From: JAYGED01 sp046582565
GTDB lineage: Bacteria; Pseudomonadota; Alphaproteobacteria; JAAXGF01
Assembly (NCBI GenBank): GCA_046582565.1
Contig: JAYGED010000130.1
Span: 1-8,638, forward strand
Length of the DNA: 8,638 nt
Direction: 5' to 3'
Shown here: in pieces, positions 5,940 to 8,638 of the stretch
How the letters are laid out: each line of letters starts with the position of its first letter
Numbering within the stretch: the first letter of the stretch is position 1
Made by a program: the position numbers and the translations under genes
The notes under the pieces: model-generated
Told to the model about the DNA's origin: nothing
What the model saw: only the letters and a program-made list of their open reading frames with translations
Databases searched by the model: none

Positions 5940-6482
5940 ATGACCCAAACTGCTGAATCCCGGGCCGAAAATTGGCCGGATCATGTCCACCGCGTGCTGG
6001 CCGCCGCCGGGGTGGCCCAGATTGCCTATGTGCCCGACGGCGGGCTGAGCCGCCTGATCGAGCTGTGCCAGGACGATCCGGCGATGACCACGGTGTCGCT
6101 GACCAGCGAACAGGAAGGCGTCGCCATGCTGGCGGGCGCCTGGCTCGGCGGCCAGCGCGGGGCGTTGCTCATGCAGGGCAGCGGCATCGGCAATTGCGTC
6201 AATATGCTGTCTCTGACCAGTATCTGCCGCTTTCCCCTGCTGATTATCGTCACCATGCGCGGCGAGAGCGGCGAGACCAATCCCTGGCAGGTTCCCATGG
6301 GCTCCATCGTCGGTGATGTGCTGGAGCTGGCCGCCTGCCGGGTGCATCGCGCCGAGACCGCCGATGCGGTTGGTGAGATGGTCGCCACGGCCACCCGCGA
6401 GGCGTTCGAGGGCCCGGCGGCCACAGCCGTGCTGATCGCCCAGGCGGTCATCGGCATCAAGAGCTTCGATGATGACGAGTAA
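5940..6482 (+). CDS. ThDP-dependent decarboxylase alpha subunit (pyrimidine-binding domain), sulfopyruvate/phosphonopyruvate decarboxylase-like
   Basis: The 180-residue protein is the stand-alone N-terminal (Pyr) domain of a split thiamine-diphosphate enzyme. It resembles ComD, the alpha subunit of sulfopyruvate decarboxylase, and the matching part of phosphonopyruvate decarboxylase. Visible features are VRQ-type AYVPDGG near residue 25, and TSEQEGVAMLAGAWLGG around 55-71, in which Glu57 aligns with the glutamate that activates the ThDP aminopyrimidine. LLMQGSGIGNCVNMLS follows, then RGESGETNPWQVPMG, the loop that in relatives borders the substrate pocket. With the next gene it would decarboxylate a 2-oxo acid, classically sulfopyruvate to sulfoacetaldehyde. 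ATG 5940 is preferred because relatives begin just before the ENWPDHVHRVL helix and AGAAGAAG precedes it. The frame is open back to an ATG at 5874, but that would overlap the divergent gene. The exact substrate is uncertain. Confidence 0.85.
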   Translation: MTQTAESRAENWPDHVHRVLAAAGVAQIAYVPDGGLSRLIELCQDDPAMTTVSLTSEQEGVAMLAGAWLGGQRGALLMQGSGIGNCVNMLSLTSICRFPLLIIVTMRGESGETNPWQVPMGSIVGDVLELAACRVHRAETADAVGEMVATATREAFEGPAATAVLIAQAVIGIKSFDDDE

Positions 6483-7065
6483 TTGCGAAGAGTTCCCCCT
6501 GCGCCGCCGCACCGTGGTCGAGGCGCTGCTCAGGGATCGCGGCGATATGCTGGTGGTCGCGGGCCTCGGCGCGCCGGCCTGGGATGTGGCCGCGGCCGGC
6601 GATTCAGACCTCGACTTCCCCCTGTGGGGCGCCATGGGGGGCGCCGCCATGATCGGCCTCGGCCTCGCCCTCGCCCAACCCGAGCGGCGGGTTCTGGTGA
6701 TCACCGGCGACGGCGAGATGCTCATGGGCATCGGATCCCTGGCCACAATTGCAGCGAGTGCGCCGGCCAATCTGGCCATTGTCGTGCTCGACAATGAGCG
6801 CTACGGCGAGACCGGCATGCAGCAGACCCATACCGCCTGGGGCGCCGACCTCGCGGCCTTGGCGCAAAGCTCCGGCTTCCCGGTGACCGCCCTGGCGAGC
6901 GATGAGGAGGCCCTCGACTCGGCGCTTCATCTGGCCCGCGACGCGCGTGGCCCGGTGTTTATAACCATCAAGATACGCGCCGAGTCGCCACCCCTGGTGC
7001 TACCCCCACGGGACGGCGAAATCCTCAAAAACCGCTTCCGCCAAGCTCTAATAGGAGAACACTGA
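6469..7065 (+). CDS. ThDP-dependent decarboxylase beta subunit (diphosphate-binding domain), ComE-like
   Basis: The 198-residue protein is the stand-alone C-terminal (PP) domain that pairs with the preceding gene product. The ThDP/Mg2+ motif starts at Gly80-Asp81-Gly82-Glu83 (GDGEMLMG) and ends at Asn109 in LDNERYGETGMQ, a spacing usual for the family. Upstream, LWGAMGGAAMIGLGLALAQPERRVLVI is the standard lead-in. Residues 119-160 (HTAWGADLAALAQSSGFPV) resemble the corresponding part of sulfopyruvate and phosphonopyruvate decarboxylases. Active sites form at the alpha/beta interface, so the two must be co-expressed. The ATG at 6469 (or the adjacent ATG at 6472) lies inside the alpha gene, giving a 14-nt overlap that implies translational coupling. 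The AGGAG for the next gene (7053-7057) sits inside its last codons. Confidence 0.87.
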   Translation: MMTSNCEEFPLRRRTVVEALLRDRGDMLVVAGLGAPAWDVAAAGDSDLDFPLWGAMGGAAMIGLGLALAQPERRVLVITGDGEMLMGIGSLATIAASAPANLAIVVLDNERYGETGMQQTHTAWGADLAALAQSSGFPVTALASDEEALDSALHLARDARGPVFITIKIRAESPPLVLPPRDGEILKNRFRQALIGEH

Positions 7066-7068
7066 ACG

Positions 7069-8638
7069 ATGACAAAGGGAATGATTGTGGCGCCGCAGCC
7101 CGAGGCGGTCGAGGCCGGCGCCCTGGCGCTCCGCGAGGGCGGCAACTGCGTCGATGCGGCGGTTGCCTGCGGCCTGGTGCAGGGCGTGGTCGATCCTTTC
7201 ATGGCCGGCATCGCCGGCTTCGGCAGCATGCAAATCTACATGCCGGCCAAGGGCGCACACACCACCATAGACTTCCACGGCAAGGTGCCGGCGGCAGCCA
7301 CCCCTGAGATGTGGGCCGACCTCATCGAGGGCGAGACGCGCGACGGCTTCGGCTTCATCCTCAAGGGCTGGGTCAACGACATCGGTTATCAGGCGATCAC
7401 CGTGCCCGGAAGCCTCAAGGCCTATGGCGAGGCCCATGCGCAATTCGGTACGTTGCCCTGGGCGCGGGTGGTGGCGCCGGCCATCGCCCGGGCCGAGGAA
7501 GGCTTCGTCGTGCGCCCCCATGTACACCGCTTTTGGACAGACAGCTCGGATATGGGGCGCGCCCCCAACCCGGAGCGCAACCGCGCCACCCCGGCGGCTG
7601 CAAAGCTTTATGCCGACGCCGCCGGCGATCCCCTCAAGCCCGGCACGTGCATCAAGAATCCGGACCTGGCCAAGACCCTGCGCCGCATTGCCGAGAGCGG
7701 CGCGGATATTTTCTATACCGGCGACCTGGCCGCTGAAATCGACGCCGACATGGCGGCCCATGGCGGGCTGTTGTCGGCCGCCGACCTGGCCGCCTATGAG
7801 ACCACGCGGAGCGAGCCCCTGTGGAGCGACTATCGGGGCCTGCGCATCGCTACCAACCAGCCCCCCGGCGGCGGCATCATGCTGGTCGAGATGCTCAATA
7901 TCCTGGAAAATTTCGACCTCGCCGCCATGGGCCATAACAGCCCGGAATATATCCGCGTGGTCTGCGAAGCTATGAAGCGCGCCACCATCGACAAGGACGC
8001 CCATGTAGGCGATCCGGCTTTTGCCGCCATCCCCGATCACCTCACCGACAAGGCCTATGCCGCCGAAGCCGCTGACGCCATCAAACGCGGCGAGGTCGCC
8101 CATGTGGTGCGCCTGGGCGCCGGTGGCCAGGCTGAATCGCCCCATACCACCCATATCTCCGTCATCGACAAGGACGGCGGGGCCGTCGCCATGACCCATA
8201 GCCTCGGCATGCCATCAGGGGTAGTCAGCGACGGCATGGGCTTCATGTACAACGGCTGCATGGCGGTGTTCGACCCGAGGCCCGGGCGCACCGGATCGAT
8301 CGCTGCGGGCAAGAGCCGCTTCTCCTCGATCTGCCCGACCATCATCTTTAAGGGCGATGAGCCCTATCTGGTGATCGGCGCGCCGGGCGGCACCCAGATC
8401 GCCATGGGGGTGTTGCAGGCGATCCTCAATGTGGTGGATTTCGCCATGCCCATGGACCGCGCCGTGGCCGTGCCCCGGTTCTCCTCGACCAGCGACGCTA
8501 TCGATATCTCCAACCGCATCCCGAACTATATCGCCGCCGAGTTGCGGGACCAGGGCTACGAAGTGATCCGCAGCCACCTCGGTTTCACGATCGGGGCGGT
8601 CCATGGCATCAAGATCGAAGGCGGCGTCCTGGAAGGCG
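7069..8638 (+). CDS. Gamma-glutamyltransferase-family Ntn-hydrolase, 3' end outside window; glutamate-recognition residues missing
   Basis: The frame is open from ATG 7069 to the window end (523 codons); by comparison with the family only about 15-20 residues are missing. The start lies 3 nt after the beta-subunit stop, with AGGAG at 7053-7057. The N-terminus (GMIVAPQPEAVEAGALALREGGNCVDAA) lacks a signal peptide, so the protein is cytoplasmic, unlike periplasmic E. coli Ggt. Family features are present: ITVPGSLKAYGEAHAQFG, the autoprocessing/nucleophile threonine Thr360 in HTTHIS, GKSRFSSICPTI with Ser419-Ser420, and oxyanion glycines 440-441 in APGGTQ. Aligned from memory to E. coli Ggt, Arg114, Asn411, Gln430 and Asp433, which bind the glutamyl alpha-carboxyl and alpha-amino groups, become Pro79, Gly380, Cys397 and Val400. 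It probably self-cleaves and hydrolyses an amide, but not a gamma-glutamyl one. It is co-transcribed with the decarboxylase, so it may supply or consume that pathway's intermediate. Confidence 0.88.
   Translation, partial: MTKGMIVAPQPEAVEAGALALREGGNCVDAAVACGLVQGVVDPFMAGIAGFGSMQIYMPAKGAHTTIDFHGKVPAAATPEMWADLIEGETRDGFGFILKGWVNDIGYQAITVPGSLKAYGEAHAQFGTLPWARVVAPAIARAEEGFVVRPHVHRFWTDSSDMGRAPNPERNRATPAAAKLYADAAGDPLKPGTCIKNPDLAKTLRRIAESGADIFYTGDLAAEIDADMAAHGGLLSAADLAAYETTRSEPLWSDYRGLRIATNQPPGGGIMLVEMLNILENFDLAAMGHNSPEYIRVVCEAMKRATIDKDAHVGDPAFAAIPDHLTDKAYAAEAADAIKRGEVAHVVRLGAGGQAESPHTTHISVIDKDGGAVAMTHSLGMPSGVVSDGMGFMYNGCMAVFDPRPGRTGSIAAGKSRFSSICPTIIFKGDEPYLVIGAPGGTQIAMGVLQAILNVVDFAMPMDRAVAVPRFSSTSDAIDISNRIPNYIAAELRDQGYEVIRSHLGFTIGAVHGIKIEGGVLEG

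Noticed and set aside
5904..6794. 296-codon minus-strand frame across both decarboxylase genes
   Set aside because: Antisense shadow spanning two genes with clear ThDP motifs on the plus strand.
7048..8199. 383-codon minus-strand frame opposite the GGT-like gene
   Set aside because: It is antisense to a convincing Ntn-hydrolase frame; no recognisable motif and no ribosome-binding logic.
1..8638. tRNA, rRNA, CRISPR arrays, transposases or attachment sites
   Set aside because: No cloverleaf, regularly spaced repeats, transposase motif or att-like duplication was seen by eye on either strand.

Overview
The window looks like chromosome of a GC-rich alphaproteobacterium, probably Rhodospirillales-like. 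The basis is the strong G/C bias at third codon positions, a Flp-type pilin at the left edge, a DUF6812-type small protein, and CTAG-ended palindromic intergenic repeats of a kind common in that class. The assignment rests on sequence style and remembered families; no search was run. No transposase, tRNA, rRNA, CRISPR array, transporter or regulator gene was found.

Layout. (1) 1-140: the 3' end of a Flp/Fap pilin gene, followed by three hairpins, the last a clear intrinsic terminator (141-276). (2) 312-1912: an aldehyde dehydrogenase gene (+) bracketed by two imperfect palindromes of about 60 bp that begin and end in CTAG; the downstream one supplies the stop codon. (3) 1951-2246: a small DUF6812-like gene (+). 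Its only strong Shine-Dalgarno serves a 9-codon in-frame reading frame that ends in TAA just before the apparent start. (4) 2266-5885: a two-gene minus-strand operon with an ATGA overlap. It encodes a xanthine dehydrogenase/CoxL-family molybdenum subunit (form II, no iron-sulfur or FAD partner subunit in the window) and a PuuB/OrdL-like FAD amine oxidoreductase. (5) 5940-8638: a divergent plus-strand operon. It encodes a split thiamine-diphosphate decarboxylase (ComD-like and ComE-like subunits, overlapping by 14 nt), then a gamma-glutamyltransferase-family Ntn-hydrolase that runs off the right edge. The intergenic gap between the two operons is only about 54 bp and holds an inverted repeat.

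Together the genes look like a catabolic cluster for a small, probably N-acylated or otherwise nitrogen-containing compound. The available steps are molybdenum hydroxylation, FAD-dependent amine oxidation, amide cleavage, decarboxylation of a 2-oxo acid to an aldehyde, and aldehyde oxidation to an acid. The substrate is not evident. The most informative point is the gamma-glutamyltransferase-like protein. It keeps the autoprocessing and catalytic residues, but by alignment from memory to the E. coli enzyme it lacks all four residues that grip the alpha-amino and alpha-carboxyl groups of glutamate. It is therefore probably not a gamma-glutamyl enzyme, and the cluster may be an undescribed amide-degradation pathway.
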